Assembly (NCBI GenBank): GCA_945861095.1
Contig: CAMATI010000013.1
Coordinates: 1 to 37,777, forward strand
DNA: 37,777 bases
Origin: Asaia bogorensis
Lineage (GTDB): Bacteria; Pseudomonadota; Alphaproteobacteria; Acetobacterales; Acetobacteraceae
Reading direction: 5' to 3'
Each line of letters starts with the position of its first letter. Position 1 is the first letter of the stretch. The translations under genes and the position numbers were made by a program. The notes beneath the pieces were generated by a model. It did no database searches, was not told the origin of the DNA, and was given only the letters and a program-made list of their open reading frames with translations. Shown here piece by piece: positions 9,036-18,521 of this stretch.

Positions 9036-9185
9036 GACCGCAGTTTGCCCTGTCGGCGCGCTGGCGGACAGCCTCCGGTTGATGAAGAACCGCCGGAAAA
9101 TCGGCAATCCGGATGACACCGGGCCTCAGACACTCTATCTGTCCGCCGGAAGCGCGGGCGCCGTCCGCCCCTACAGTGCAGGCCC
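9036..9185. promoter_or_regulatory. Divergent tsaE / lepA intergenic region
   Basis: 150 bp separate the two divergent start codons, so promoters for both the tsaE-trxA operon and lepA must lie here or overlap the gene ends. I see no clear consensus -35/-10 pair in either direction. A weak GCAGG ribosome site precedes the lepA ATG. Confidence 0.5.
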
Positions 9186-10991
9186 ATGACCGATACTCCG
9201 CTCGACCACATCCGCAATTTCGCGATTATCGCGCATATCGACCACGGCAAGTCGACGCTCGCCGACCGCCTGATCCAGGCGACGGGTGCGCTGTCTGACC
9301 GGGAGATGACGAACCAGGTCCTCGACAACATGGACCTGGAGCGTGAGCGCGGCATCACCATCAAGGCGCAGACCGTTCGGCTGGTCTACAAGGCCAAGAA
9401 CGGGCAGGTCTATGAGCTGAACCTGATGGACACGCCAGGCCATGTGGACTTCGCCTATGAAGTCAGCCGCAGCCTGGCCGCGTGCGAGGGCAGCCTGCTG
9501 GTGGTGGATGCCAGCCAGGGGGTGGAAGCGCAGACCCTGGCCAATGTCTATCAGGCCATGGAGGCCAATCACGAGATCGTGCCGATCCTGAACAAGATCG
9601 ACCTCCCCGCCGCCGAACCCGAGCGGGTGAAGCAGCAGATCGAGGATGTGATCGGCCTGGATGCGTCCGACGCCGTCGAAATCAGCGCCAAGACCGGCCT
9701 GAACATCGAGGGCGTGCTGGAAGCGCTGGTGCACCGACTGCCGCCGCCTACCGGCAACGCGAATGGGCCGCTGAAGGCGCTGCTGGTCGACAGTTGGTAC
9801 GACCAGTATCTGGGTGTCGTGATCCTGGTGCGGATCAAGGACGGGCGTCTGAAGCGCGGGCAGAAGATCCGCATGATGTCGAACAACGCCGTGCACTCGG
9901 TCGAGCAGGTGGGCGTGTTCAGCCCGAAGATGGTCCCCACCGACGATCTCGGGCCCGGCGAAATCGGCTTCATCACCGCCGCCATCAAGACCGTCGCCGA
10001 TTGCAATATCGGCGATACCATCACGGACGAGCGCAATCCGGCGACCGAGGCTCTGCCGGGCTTCAAGCCATCCATCCCGGTCGTGTGGTGCGGTCTGTAT
10101 CCGGTGGATGCCGACGATTTCGAGAAGCTGCGCGAAAGCCTGGGCAAGCTGCGGCTGAACGACGCCAGCTTCCATTATGAGGCGGAAACCTCGGCCGCGC
10201 TGGGGTTCGGCTTCCGGTGTGGCTTCCTGGGCCTGCTGCATCTGGAAATCATCCAGGAGCGTCTGACCCGCGAATTCGACCTGGAACTGATCGCCACCGC
10301 GCCTTCGGTTGTCTATCAGATCTACCAGACCAACGGGCAGATGACGGAACTGCACAATCCGGTGGACATGCCGGATGCCTCGACGATCGACCGGATCGAG
10401 GAGCCTTGGATCAAGGCGACGATCATGGTCCCGGACGATTATCTTGGGGCAGTCCTCGCGCTGTGTTCCGAGCGGCGGGGCGTGCAGGTGGACCTGACCT
10501 ATGTCGGCAACCGGGCGATGGCGGTGTACCGTCTGCCGTTGAACGAGGTGGTGTTCGACTTTTACGACCGGTTGAAGTCCTGCTCTCGCGGCTATGCCAG
10601 TTTCGACTACCAGATGGACGGGTATGCGGAGAGCGAGCTGGTCCGCATCTCCATTCTGGTGAACGGCGATCTGGTGGACGCGTTGTCGTTCATCGCGCAC
10701 CGGGCGGCGGCGGAGCATCGGGGGCGGTCGATCTGCGGGCGGTTGAAGGATCTGATCCCCAAGCAGTTGTTCAAGATCGCCATCCAGGCCGCGATCGGCA
10801 GCCGGGTGATCGCGCGGGAGACCATCAGCGCGCTGTCGAAGGATGTGACCGCGAAATGCTATGGCGGCGATATCTCGCGCAAGCGGAAGCTGTTGGAGAA
10901 GCAGAAAGAAGGCAAGAAGCGGATGCGCCAGTTCGGCAAGGTCGAAATCCCGCAATCCGCGTTCCTGGCCGCCTTGAAGATGGATGCTTAG
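9186..10991 (+). CDS. lepA: Elongation factor 4 (LepA) translational GTPase
   Basis: 601 residues, the standard LepA length. GTPase motifs are G1 [10 protein letters not shown]2 [12 protein letters not shown]3 DTPGHVDF, G4 NKIDLP and G5 SAKTG. The LepA-specific C-terminal domain ends with [20 protein letters not shown] and [16 protein letters not shown], which separates it from EF-G and TypA. EF4 is a ribosome-associated GTPase acting in translation and ribosome assembly. No signal peptide is apparent. It stands alone on the plus strand, divergent from tsaE and convergent with the gamma-glutamyltransferase gene, from which it is separated by a long palindromic repeat that may also serve as a transcription end. 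Confidence 0.98.
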   Translation: MTDTPLDHIRNFAIIAHIDHGKSTLADRLIQATGALSDREMTNQVLDNMDLERERGITIKAQTVRLVYKAKNGQVYELNLMDTPGHVDFAYEVSRSLAACEGSLLVVDASQGVEAQTLANVYQAMEANHEIVPILNKIDLPAAEPERVKQQIEDVIGLDASDAVEISAKTGLNIEGVLEALVHRLPPPTGNANGPLKALLVDSWYDQYLGVVILVRIKDGRLKRGQKIRMMSNNAVHSVEQVGVFSPKMVPTDDLGPGEIGFITAAIKTVADCNIGDTITDERNPATEALPGFKPSIPVVWCGLYPVDADDFEKLRESLGKLRLNDASFHYEAETSAALGFGFRCGFLGLLHLEIIQERLTREFDLELIATAPSVVYQIYQTNGQMTELHNPVDMPDASTIDRIEEPWIKATIMVPDDYLGAVLALCSERRGVQVDLTYVGNRAMAVYRLPLNEVVFDFYDRLKSCSRGYASFDYQMDGYAESELVRISILVNGDLVDALSFIAHRAAAEHRGRSICGRLKDLIPKQLFKIAIQAAIGSRVIARETISALSKDVTAKCYGGDISRKRKLLEKQKEGKKRMRQFGKVEIPQSAFLAALKMDA

Positions 10992-11262
10992 GGTCGGAGG
11001 AAGGAAAGGAAGCCTTGGGGCTCCGCCCCAAGCCCCGCGAGGGCTTCGCCCTTCGAACCCACCAGGGGCACGGCCCCTGGACCGCGATCAGTTGGTTCGG
11101 GGAAGAATGGGGGCCGACCATGGCGTTTCAACGTCCGTGTCGGCCCCCATTCTTCCCCGAACCAATAGTTGGCATCCAAGGCCCAGCCTTGGTGGGGGTC
11201 GAGGGGGCAACGCCCCTCGCGGGGTTCGGGGCGGAGCCCCGAGGCTTTCTTTCTCCTCCCGA
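10992..11262. repeat. Long palindromic (MITE-like or REP-cluster) element between convergent genes
   Basis: The core is a perfect 27-bp inverted repeat, arms 11092-11118 and 11139-11165, around a 20-nt loop. Outside this, the two halves remain imperfectly complementary for about 80 bp per side: the stretch 11000-11050 matches the reverse complement of about 11210-11260, including GGCTCCGCCCC on both. Local hairpins such as TTGGGGC-TCC-GCCCCAA (11015-11031) add to it. It fills the whole space between lepA and the gamma-glutamyltransferase gene. No transposase is present. It could act as a bidirectional terminator, but there is no T-tract. Confidence 0.8.
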
Positions 11263-11266
11263 ACGC

Positions 11267-13075
11267 CTACCACCCCACCGCGTAGGCTGATCGCCTTGGG
11301 TCCGCGCCGGCCCAGCGCACGTCCGTGGCCAGTTGGTGCCGTATCGTCACAACCGACCCGGCCAGATATTTCCGTTCCGGCCACCATTCCACCGTATGGC
11401 CCATCGCCGACAGCGCGTCCCCGACCTGGGCTCCGACATTGGCTTCCACGCATAGCAGGCCCGGGCGGTAGGTGTGCGGCAAGGTTGATTCGGGCCAGGA
11501 GTAGCTGGCGAACCTGGGGGCCTCCACCGCGCTTTGCGGGTCCATCCGGAATACCGCCTGGTTCAGGAATACCTGCAACATCGCCTGACCCAGCACCTCG
11601 CTGCCGGGGGACCCGAACGGTATGACCGCCTTCCCCTCGGCCACCGCGATCGCCGGGTTGGCGGACATGCGCGGGCGGCGCCCGGGACCGACGCGTCCGG
11701 GATGCGACAGTCCGGAATAGCCGCGAGATCCCCACATCGAGGCCGTGATCCCCGTCCCTGGCACGACCGGCCCTCCGATGGTGCCGTCGCTGGGGGTGGC
11801 GGCGAACACATCGCCGGCCCGGTCCACCACGCAGAGGAAGGAGGTCGCGGGTTTTTCCCCGACCAGTTCCGCCCCCGATCCGGCCGATGGGTCGGGCAGC
11901 CATATCGGGGCCGATCCACCGCGTACCGAACCGGCCGGGGGCAATCCGGGCCACGCCTGGGCGGGATCCAGCAAACGCCGCCGCGTCGTTGCAAAGTCCT
12001 TCGACAGCAACACATCGAGCGGCACGTCCTCGAAGTCGGGGTCGCCGAAATAGGCTTCCCGATCCGCCGCCGCCAGTTTCAGGGCTTCCGTCACCGCATG
12101 CACGTAGGCGGCGGAGTTATGGCCCATCGCGGCCAGATCCAGCCCTTCCAGGATGTTCAACGCCTCCAGCACCATCGGCCCCTGCGACCACGCGCCGCAA
12201 CCGTACACATCGAAGTCGTGGAACCGGGTACGAGCGGGGGGTTCTACCTTGGCCCGGAACCCGGCGAGGTCCTTGGCCGACAGCCAGCCGCCGTTTTCCC
12301 GCTGGTGGCGGACGATCGCGCGGGCAATGTCGCCGCGATAGAATGCGTCGTGCGCGGCGGACAGGCCCGCCTCCCGGCCATTTGCCCCCGCCGCCCGCTC
12401 CGCGTCGGCCATGTATTGCAGGGTGCGGCCCAGATCCTCCTGCCGGAAGATCGAGCCCACCACCGGCGCGGCGCCATCCGGCAGGAAGATCGCGGCGGTG
12501 GTCGGATAGCGCGCGATCTCGGCTCGTTTGGAGGCGATGATCTCGTGGAACATCGGATAGACCGGGAATCCGTCGCGCGCGAAGCGGATCGCCGCCGCGG
12601 CCACGTCGCCGAAGGACATGGTGCCCCAGCGGCGCAGCGCCTCGATCCAATTGCCGGGCGCGGCGGGGACGACGGTGTGCAGCAGCCCGTCCGGGATGCG
12701 GCCGCCGTAGCGGTCGTGGAAGACGGCGATGTCCGCCGCCGCCGGCCATGGTCCGACCCCGCAGACGACCTCCACCTTCCCGTCCAGGCGGACCATGATG
12801 GGGGCCACGCCGCCAAAGCCCACGAACTGGCTTTCCAGCACGTCGATCGCCAGTCCGGTTGCCACGCCGGCATCGACGGCGTTGCCGCCGGCTTCCAGCA
12901 CCTGCATCCCGGCCTGAGACGCATAATAATGGCCGGAGACCACGACATGCCGGCGTGCCATCAGATTGGGACGGCGCGGGCGGTTCGGCCCAAACAGGCG
13001 GGCGGTGTCGATCCGCGTGGTGTCGATCGGGGTGGTGTCAATCGGGGCGGTGTCGATCGGGGCGGGATCGATCAT
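11267..13075 (-). CDS. ggt: Gamma-glutamyltransferase family protein (Ntn-hydrolase)
   Basis: 602 residues. Members cleave and transfer gamma-glutamyl groups, for example from glutathione, after autocatalytic cleavage before a catalytic Thr. Here the Thr is in PATSFLCVVDRAGDVFAATPSDG, aligning with the TTHxSVVD site. GNAVDAGVATGLAIDVLE at the N-terminal side and FGSPGSEVLGQAMLQV in the small subunit also fit. There is no signal peptide, so a cytoplasmic enzyme is suggested, unlike classical periplasmic Ggt. The ATG at 13075 overlaps the upstream hydrolase stop (ATGA), fixing the start and including an unusual N-terminal PIDT repeat. Substrate is unknown: the HY-S and GSPGS variants suggest a branch different from E. 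coli Ggt, so acylase activity is also possible. Confidence 0.88.
   Translation of the reverse strand: MIDPAPIDTAPIDTTPIDTTRIDTARLFGPNRPRRPNLMARRHVVVSGHYYASQAGMQVLEAGGNAVDAGVATGLAIDVLESQFVGFGGVAPIMVRLDGKVEVVCGVGPWPAAADIAVFHDRYGGRIPDGLLHTVVPAAPGNWIEALRRWGTMSFGDVAAAAIRFARDGFPVYPMFHEIIASKRAEIARYPTTAAIFLPDGAAPVVGSIFRQEDLGRTLQYMADAERAAGANGREAGLSAAHDAFYRGDIARAIVRHQRENGGWLSAKDLAGFRAKVEPPARTRFHDFDVYGCGAWSQGPMVLEALNILEGLDLAAMGHNSAAYVHAVTEALKLAAADREAYFGDPDFEDVPLDVLLSKDFATTRRRLLDPAQAWPGLPPAGSVRGGSAPIWLPDPSAGSGAELVGEKPATSFLCVVDRAGDVFAATPSDGTIGGPVVPGTGITASMWGSRGYSGLSHPGRVGPGRRPRMSANPAIAVAEGKAVIPFGSPGSEVLGQAMLQVFLNQAVFRMDPQSAVEAPRFASYSWPESTLPHTYRPGLLCVEANVGAQVGDALSAMGHTVEWWPERKYLAGSVVTIRHQLATDVRWAGADPRRSAYAVGW
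13001..13060 (-). repeat. Four 15-bp tandem repeats at the start of the gamma-glutamyltransferase gene
   Basis: Four consecutive 15-nt units encode PIDTA, PIDTT, PIDTT and RIDTA directly after the first five codons, which themselves look like a decayed unit. The units differ at one to three bases. An in-frame, 5-residue repeat could expand or contract without a frameshift. Confidence 0.9.
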
Positions 13076-15102
13076 AGGGAGATCACCGAATGCCGCGGCC
13101 TGCCCCAATCGGACGCGCCCTCGGCACAGCGGGCGACATCTTCTTCCAGCATCAGGCGCTGGGCCACCAATGCCTGGGCCGCGGCGACGATGGCCGCGCG
13201 GTAGGCGGCCTTGTCGGCATAGCGCTCCTGGATGGACGGTCTGGGGTCGCCGGTCGCCACCCGTTCGGAGGCGGTTTCGGGGAATGGGATGTAGCTTCCT
13301 TCAAACCGCCATTGGATGCCGTGGCCGTAGCCTCGGGCGCGTGGGTTCCAGCCGGTGTAGGTGCCCAAGGGGGCCTGCACCATCGGGGCGCGCACGCCGG
13401 GGATGTCGTTGCCGTCCGCGTCGACGGACGGAACCAGCACGGTGTAGCGCAGGCCCGGCGCGCCGTCGGGATCGTTCTTGCCATGCACGATTTCCGGCGG
13501 CTCGCGCAGAATGCCCTTGTCGGCGTCCGGGCCGAAATCCAGCAGGGTCAGGACGTTGGGTTCGACCAGCACCGATGTGCCGGGGATCGACGGGTATTGC
13601 TGCTTCCAGGTGGCATAATCCACCAACGTGCCGTCCGCGCGGGTGGGGATGCGGCTATGCGGCGGCGGCGTGTGGTTGGTGGCCCATTCGTCCATCGCCA
13701 CCATCATCGCTCGGAACAACATCGACGTGGCGACGTTGTTGGAGAAATGGTGCCCGATGCCGCTGGCCGGCGCCTTCAGCAACGGGTCGGCGCCGTGCTG
13801 GGAACTGGACCAGCAATACACCCGCACCGTCTCCGGCTGCGGCAGGTCGTTGCCGAGTGTGTCGGTGTGGGCGAGGGAGCCGCGGCGGACCCAGTATTCG
13901 GTGGCGCTTTGGGTGTGGAAGACCAGGGGGTCGGTTTCCGGTCGTTTCAGGATCGCGTCCTGCTTTCCGGTCAAATGGTCGGTGGACCAGGCGTAGGAGA
14001 ACGGGAAGGAATCCGCGATGTTGAAATGATCCTCGTATTGCTGCCCGCCGGACACGATCGGGTTGGCGAACCGATGGTTCATCCATTTGCGCCCGGCGCC
14101 GGCGACATGCGGCATCACCCCGTCGAACACTTTCCGCCCGGCGGCATCGGCGTTGAAGCCGCGATAGACGAAGTCGCGCAGGCAGCGGCCTGTCTGCGAC
14201 CGGCCCCAGGCATAGGCCTTGACGGTGCCTCGCAAGGGATTGGCGTCGGTGGTGTCGTATTTCAGGAAGCCCGCGAAATCCCGCACCGCGACATGGCCGA
14301 GGCCCATCACCTTCGGATCCTTGGCGGTGTAGAGCAATTCATAGATCCAGCCTGGTTGGAAGCCGGCCGGGTAGTGGATGTGCCAGTCGGATGGCACCAG
14401 CGCGCGTTCCGGCACTTTGGTCTCGGCGCCCAATCCGACCTGTTCGACCGCGAAGGACCACTGGTCGGACGCGATGATTTCGGGCGTGTCGTAGGGGTAG
14501 CGCCGGCGGGTAAACACGGCATCGCGCGTGTCCATGGAAGTCGTGGGATAGGAATGCGCGGCATACCGGCCGCTGAGCGGGTAGCATGTGGCGCCCGGTC
14601 CGTCGGGGATGAATTCCACCCGGACGCGTCCGGTGATCGGGGTGCCGTTGTCGGTCGCAACCGGGACGTCCAACACCAGGCGGTCGTCGCCCGGTAGCAT
14701 ATCGCCCTCCCACGCCACCCAGGCGACCGCGTAGCCGTGGCGCATGAAAAACCCGTTCCCGGCGTGTGCCAGGCTGATTGGGTCGTTGCTGTGCGGGGCG
14801 TCGTTGAAGAATTGCAGCGCTCGCTTGTGGCCGCGATTGCCGTAGTCGTAGAAGACCCGGCGGTTGCCGCGTGACATGTCGAGCGGTTTCAGGATCATGA
14901 AATCCGCTTCGAACCGCACCAGTCCGCGGTCGTCGCGGGGCGCCTTGTCCAGGTCCACCACGTCGCGCTGTGCCGCCGCCAGCGGGTCCACGGCGAACAC
15001 GGCGCGTCCGGACAGACGCTCATAGGCGCCGACCGATCCGAAGGCGTGGCCGTCGGCAAAGGGCCGGCGATCGGTGATACGAAGTTCGATCAGGTTGGTC
15101 AT
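13072..15102 (-). CDS. Large alpha/beta hydrolase domain protein (Abhydrolase_10-like), substrate unknown
   Basis: 676 residues. I recognise the type: long alpha/beta hydrolase-domain proteins frequent in Rhodospirillales and actinobacteria, with no assigned reaction. The probable nucleophile Ser lies near residue 300 in AYAWGRSQTGRCLRDFVYRGFN (pattern GxSxxG). GDMLPGDDRLVLDVPVA and the C-terminal NGNDIPGVRAPMVQAP-like stretch (here DADGNDIPGVRAPM) are typical. No signal peptide is visible at MTNLIELRITDRRPF. The open frame continues upstream of 15102, but that part is unrelated antisense-like sequence over the divergent gene, so the ATG at 15102 is preferred. Its stop overlaps the gamma-glutamyltransferase start, so the two are one operon and may act on related amide or ester compounds; that link is inference. 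Confidence 0.8.
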   Translation of the reverse strand: MTNLIELRITDRRPFADGHAFGSVGAYERLSGRAVFAVDPLAAAQRDVVDLDKAPRDDRGLVRFEADFMILKPLDMSRGNRRVFYDYGNRGHKRALQFFNDAPHSNDPISLAHAGNGFFMRHGYAVAWVAWEGDMLPGDDRLVLDVPVATDNGTPITGRVRVEFIPDGPGATCYPLSGRYAAHSYPTTSMDTRDAVFTRRRYPYDTPEIIASDQWSFAVEQVGLGAETKVPERALVPSDWHIHYPAGFQPGWIYELLYTAKDPKVMGLGHVAVRDFAGFLKYDTTDANPLRGTVKAYAWGRSQTGRCLRDFVYRGFNADAAGRKVFDGVMPHVAGAGRKWMNHRFANPIVSGGQQYEDHFNIADSFPFSYAWSTDHLTGKQDAILKRPETDPLVFHTQSATEYWVRRGSLAHTDTLGNDLPQPETVRVYCWSSSQHGADPLLKAPASGIGHHFSNNVATSMLFRAMMVAMDEWATNHTPPPHSRIPTRADGTLVDYATWKQQYPSIPGTSVLVEPNVLTLLDFGPDADKGILREPPEIVHGKNDPDGAPGLRYTVLVPSVDADGNDIPGVRAPMVQAPLGTYTGWNPRARGYGHGIQWRFEGSYIPFPETASERVATGDPRPSIQERYADKAAYRAAIVAAAQALVAQRLMLEEDVARCAEGASDWGRPRHSVISL

Positions 15103-15192
15103 GCGTGCTCCCCCGCGTCGTTGGCGGAGTTTGCGCGGGGTGGGCCGGATGGGCAACGCCCAAGGGTAGGTGCCCAAAGGGGGTGGCGTCGG

Positions 15193-15221
15193 TGGCATGT
15201 CCGGCGGCGGCACGGTATAAT
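15193..15221 (+). promoter_or_regulatory. Candidate sigma-70 promoter for the TPR-sulfotransferase gene
   Basis: A perfect TATAAT lies at 15216-15221 in an otherwise G/C-rich spacer, 46 bp before the ATG at 15267. At the right distance (17 bp) is a poor -35, TGGCAT at 15193-15198. The position between divergent genes supports a promoter, but the -35 is weak. Confidence 0.45.
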
Positions 15222-15266
15222 CGGGGATACCACGCCTGCCACCATAACCGGACCGGAACACCTGCG

Positions 15267-17090
15267 ATGAACGCGCCTGCCCCCCTGGCATGCCCCTGCG
15301 GCAGCGGACTGCGCTCGGCGCGTTGTTGCAGCCTGGACGCATCTTCCCTGCCGCCGCCGGAATCCACCCGCCATCTGGTGCCGTTGGTCGAACGTGCGGT
15401 TCAGGCTCACCGGCAGGGCGCCAACGATACCGCCGAACGTCTGTGCCTGGACGTGTTGGAGATGGCGCCGGACCGTCCGGGCGCGCTGCTCGTCCTGTAT
15501 CAGATCCGCAAAAGCCAGGGGATCCACGCCGCGGCCGAGGCCCTGATCCGCCGCATCGTCCGGTTCGATCCCAACAATTTCCTCGCCACCAACGAACTCG
15601 CGCTGTTGCTGATGGCAAAGGGGGCGTTGGCCGAAGCCGAAATCCATGCCCGCAATGCCGTGCGGATCGCGCCGGAAAATCCACAGGCCCACAACCTGAT
15701 GGGCATGATCATGACCGAGGCACAAAGGCCGCAGATCGGGGAGTTCCATTACCGCCGCGTCCTGGAACTGGCCGGCAACCGCGATCCGATCCTGTTGGCG
15801 AACCTTGCCTGGTGCCTGAAGAACCAGGGCCGCATGGAAGAAGGGCGCGCTCTGTATCGCGAATCGGTCGCCGCCCAGCCCGGCATCAGGCAGACCTTGC
15901 TGGGCTGGTCCCGGCTGGAGGAGGCCGATCGGAAATTCGACGCCGCCGCCGGGATTCTGGACCAGATGGACCAGCAATGGCCGGACGATCCGGGCGTGCT
16001 GTTAAGCCGAGCGGTGCTGCTGGGGCGGATGAAGCGGCATGACGAGGCGTTGGCGGGGCTGGATCGCATTGCCGCGCGGACCAGCGACGGACGGCTTGGG
16101 CCAACCGAATTGTCGGAAAAAGGCCGATTGCTGGACCAGATGGGCCGCTACGACGATGCGTTCGAAGCCTTCCTGGAAGGCAAGCGGCTGGCTCGCGAAT
16201 GGAGCGGCAACCAATACCAGGATGTCTCCGCCGATACCCTGATCCAGCGTCTGCGCGGCTTTTTCGCCGCCGGGCGGTTGCGTACCCTGCCGCGCGCCCG
16301 GGTCCGCACCGACGTGGCGCAGCCGATTTTCGTGCTGGGCTTCCCACGCTCTGGCACCACATTGGTCGAGCAGACGCTGTCCGCCCATTCCCGGATCGTT
16401 GCCGGCGACGAATTGCCGTTGATCCACGACATCACCAGCATCATGCCGAGGATGCTGAACAGTCCGCTGGTCTACCCGGAGGCGCTGGCCGAGCTGTGGA
16501 TGGGCGATCAGCGGGACGGGCTGGACAATTTGCGCGACTACTACCTGCAGAAGGTCGGCCAGATGGGCATCCTGGAACCGGGCGCCGCCTGGTTCACCGA
16601 CAAGATGCCGCTGAACGAGATGCAACTCGGTCTGATTGCCCTGCTGTTCCCGGAAGCGCCGCTGGTCCATGTGATCAGGCATCCGCTGGACGTCATGGTC
16701 TCGGCGATTTCGAATCATTTCACGCATGGGTTTTTCTGTTCCAGCGCCCTGGAAACGGCTGCCTTGCATTATGTGCGGGTGATGGATCTGGTACAGCATT
16801 ACAGGTCCGAAATGGCACTGCGCTATCTGCCGATCCGGTATGAGGACATGGTCGAAGACCAGGAAGCCACGGTGCGTTCGGTGTTGGACTTCATCGGCGA
16901 AGCATACGAGGAACGTTGCCTGCAATTCCATGAGAACCAACGCTATGCCCGGACCGCCAGTTATGCGCAGGTGACGGAAAAGCTGTATGATCGGTCTCGC
17001 TTCCGTTACCGCCATTATCGCCGGCAACTGGAACCGGTCATCCCGATCCTGCAACCGGTGATCGAACGCCTCGGCTACACGGTCGACTGA
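15267..17090 (+). CDS. SEC-C / TPR / sulfotransferase fusion protein
   Basis: 607 residues in three parts. Residues 9-21 form a SEC-C-like zinc motif (CPCGSGLRSARCC, C-x-C-x8-C-C). Residues about 40-300 are tetratricopeptide repeats (for example NFLATNELALLLMAKGALAEAE, split repeats of 34 residues). Residues about 350-600 are a sulfotransferase with the PAPS 5'-phosphosulfate loop PIFVLGFPRSGTTLVEQTL and the 3'-phosphate site HVIRHPLDVMVSAIS. Such enzymes transfer sulfate from PAPS to a hydroxyl or amine of a sugar, lipid or protein; the acceptor is unknown. No signal peptide or membrane segment is seen. The ATG at 15267 is chosen because the SEC-C motif begins directly after it. The next gene, another TPR protein, starts 3 bp after the stop. 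Confidence 0.85.
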   Translation: MNAPAPLACPCGSGLRSARCCSLDASSLPPPESTRHLVPLVERAVQAHRQGANDTAERLCLDVLEMAPDRPGALLVLYQIRKSQGIHAAAEALIRRIVRFDPNNFLATNELALLLMAKGALAEAEIHARNAVRIAPENPQAHNLMGMIMTEAQRPQIGEFHYRRVLELAGNRDPILLANLAWCLKNQGRMEEGRALYRESVAAQPGIRQTLLGWSRLEEADRKFDAAAGILDQMDQQWPDDPGVLLSRAVLLGRMKRHDEALAGLDRIAARTSDGRLGPTELSEKGRLLDQMGRYDDAFEAFLEGKRLAREWSGNQYQDVSADTLIQRLRGFFAAGRLRTLPRARVRTDVAQPIFVLGFPRSGTTLVEQTLSAHSRIVAGDELPLIHDITSIMPRMLNSPLVYPEALAELWMGDQRDGLDNLRDYYLQKVGQMGILEPGAAWFTDKMPLNEMQLGLIALLFPEAPLVHVIRHPLDVMVSAISNHFTHGFFCSSALETAALHYVRVMDLVQHYRSEMALRYLPIRYEDMVEDQEATVRSVLDFIGEAYEERCLQFHENQRYARTASYAQVTEKLYDRSRFRYRHYRRQLEPVIPILQPVIERLGYTVD

Positions 17091-17093
17091 TCG

Positions 17094-18521
17094 ATGGAGG
17101 AGATTCCACCGCCGGCCGCCGCGATCGGCGCGATGGTCCCGGTTCCGCTGACCGAATTGTTCACCATTGCCGCCGAATATGAACGGGGCGGAAGGTTGGA
17201 GCAGGCCGATCGGCTTTTGGAACGGATGCTGGAAACCTCCCCTCGTCAGGCGGACACGCTGCACCTAGCCGGGATCGTATCGTTCCGCCTTGGTCGTCAC
17301 GAGAAGGCGCTGTTGCAGATGCAACAGGCGATAGAATACGGTGTGGATACGCCGCTGTATCTTCGCAATATATGCGAAGTCTACCGCAGTCTGGGTCGCC
17401 TGGATGAGGCGCTTGCGACAGCGAAGCAGGCGGTGGAACTGTCGCCGAGCGATCCGTTATGCTTACACAATATTTCGATCATTCATTATGAGCGGTTGGA
17501 GATAGAGGAAAGTATTGCGTGTGCTGAACGTGCTCTGATGATGAATCCGGGCCTGGCCGGGGCGCATTTCGAATTGGCCGAGGCTTTATTGCTGAAGGGT
17601 GATTGGGCGCGCGGCTGGGAGGAGTATGAGTGGCGCTTTCGGATAGCGGGCGCCGCGCCGTTGATGCCGCCGACGGACCGGCCGCAATGGGACGGAACTG
17701 CTTTCTCCGATGCAACGCTTCTGTTGATTGCCGATCAAGGGTTTGGCGACGTGATTCAGTTCGGCCGGTATATTCCGTGGGCGGCCGAGCGGTGCCCGGA
17801 TATTGTGGTGGCGTGCCCGCCGGAGATGGAACCGGTGCTGCGGCAACTGCATCCCGGGCTGCGGATGTTCCAGAACTGGCAGCTTTGCCCGCCCTATCGG
17901 GCCTATGCGGCGCTGTCCGGCCTGCCGCGGTTGCATGCGACTCGGGTGGACAATGTCCCGGCTCCGGGGCCTTATTTGCGCGCGGATCCGGCGCGGACCG
18001 CGTCCTGGCGGGACCGTCTGGACAGTTTGTCACCACGTTCATATCGACGCGTCGGTATCGTCTGGGCGGGGCGGCCGACGCACAACAACGACCGGCGGCG
18101 TTCGACGACCTTGGCATCTTTTGCGCCGATCGCGGCGTTGCCTCGCGTGGCATTGGTGTCGCTGCAGAAGGGACCGTCGGTGGACCAGGCGGGGCGGTAT
18201 TTCGGGCGCGCGCCGTTGATCAATGTCGGCGCCGAAATCCAGGACTACGACGATACCATGGCGCTTCTGGCGTGCCTGGACGTGGTCGTCACTGTTGATA
18301 CATCTGTCGGACATCTGGCGGCGGCGATGGGCCGGCCGGCCTGGATCATGCTGGCCACGGCACCTGACTGGCGGTGGCTGCTGGCGCGTGAGGATTCACC
18401 TTGGTATTCCAGCGTGCGGCTGTTCCGCCAGACCCAGGCGCGACAGTGGGGCGATGTGATGCAGCGAGTCGCGGGCGCGTTGCGGGCGCGGTTCGCGGCT
18501 TCGGAGGGGCCTGTGGCCTGA
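17094..18521 (+). CDS. TPR protein with glycosyltransferase-9-like C-terminal domain
   Basis: 475 residues. The N-terminal half is TPR repeats (AAEYERGGRLEQADRLLERML, YLRNICEVYRSLGRLDEALA, AHFELAEALLLKGDWARGWEEYEWRF). The C-terminal half has the typical sequence LLIADQGFGDVIQFGRY, then RVGIVWAGRPTHNNDRRRS and VVTVDTSVGHLAAAMGRPAWIML, features of the glycosyltransferase family 9/heptosyltransferase-like fold found in many proteobacterial TPR proteins. Donor and acceptor are unknown. It starts 3 bp after the sulfotransferase stop and is surely cotranscribed. Third-position G/C is visibly lower than in flanking genes (codons such as TTG, GAT, TAT, ATA are frequent), which may indicate acquisition from elsewhere. 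A modified cell-surface glycan or protein is a reasonable guess for the pair. Confidence 0.8.
   Translation: MEEIPPPAAAIGAMVPVPLTELFTIAAEYERGGRLEQADRLLERMLETSPRQADTLHLAGIVSFRLGRHEKALLQMQQAIEYGVDTPLYLRNICEVYRSLGRLDEALATAKQAVELSPSDPLCLHNISIIHYERLEIEESIACAERALMMNPGLAGAHFELAEALLLKGDWARGWEEYEWRFRIAGAAPLMPPTDRPQWDGTAFSDATLLLIADQGFGDVIQFGRYIPWAAERCPDIVVACPPEMEPVLRQLHPGLRMFQNWQLCPPYRAYAALSGLPRLHATRVDNVPAPGPYLRADPARTASWRDRLDSLSPRSYRRVGIVWAGRPTHNNDRRRSTTLASFAPIAALPRVALVSLQKGPSVDQAGRYFGRAPLINVGAEIQDYDDTMALLACLDVVVTVDTSVGHLAAAMGRPAWIMLATAPDWRWLLAREDSPWYSSVRLFRQTQARQWGDVMQRVAGALRARFAASEGPVA

Noticed and set aside
9171..10955. 594-codon open frame opposite lepA
   Set aside because: Runs along the whole of a perfectly conserved lepA and has no recognisable motif; antisense artefact.
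11534..13204. 556-codon open frame opposite the gamma-glutamyltransferase gene
   Set aside because: Composition-driven antisense frame; no ribosome site and no domain.
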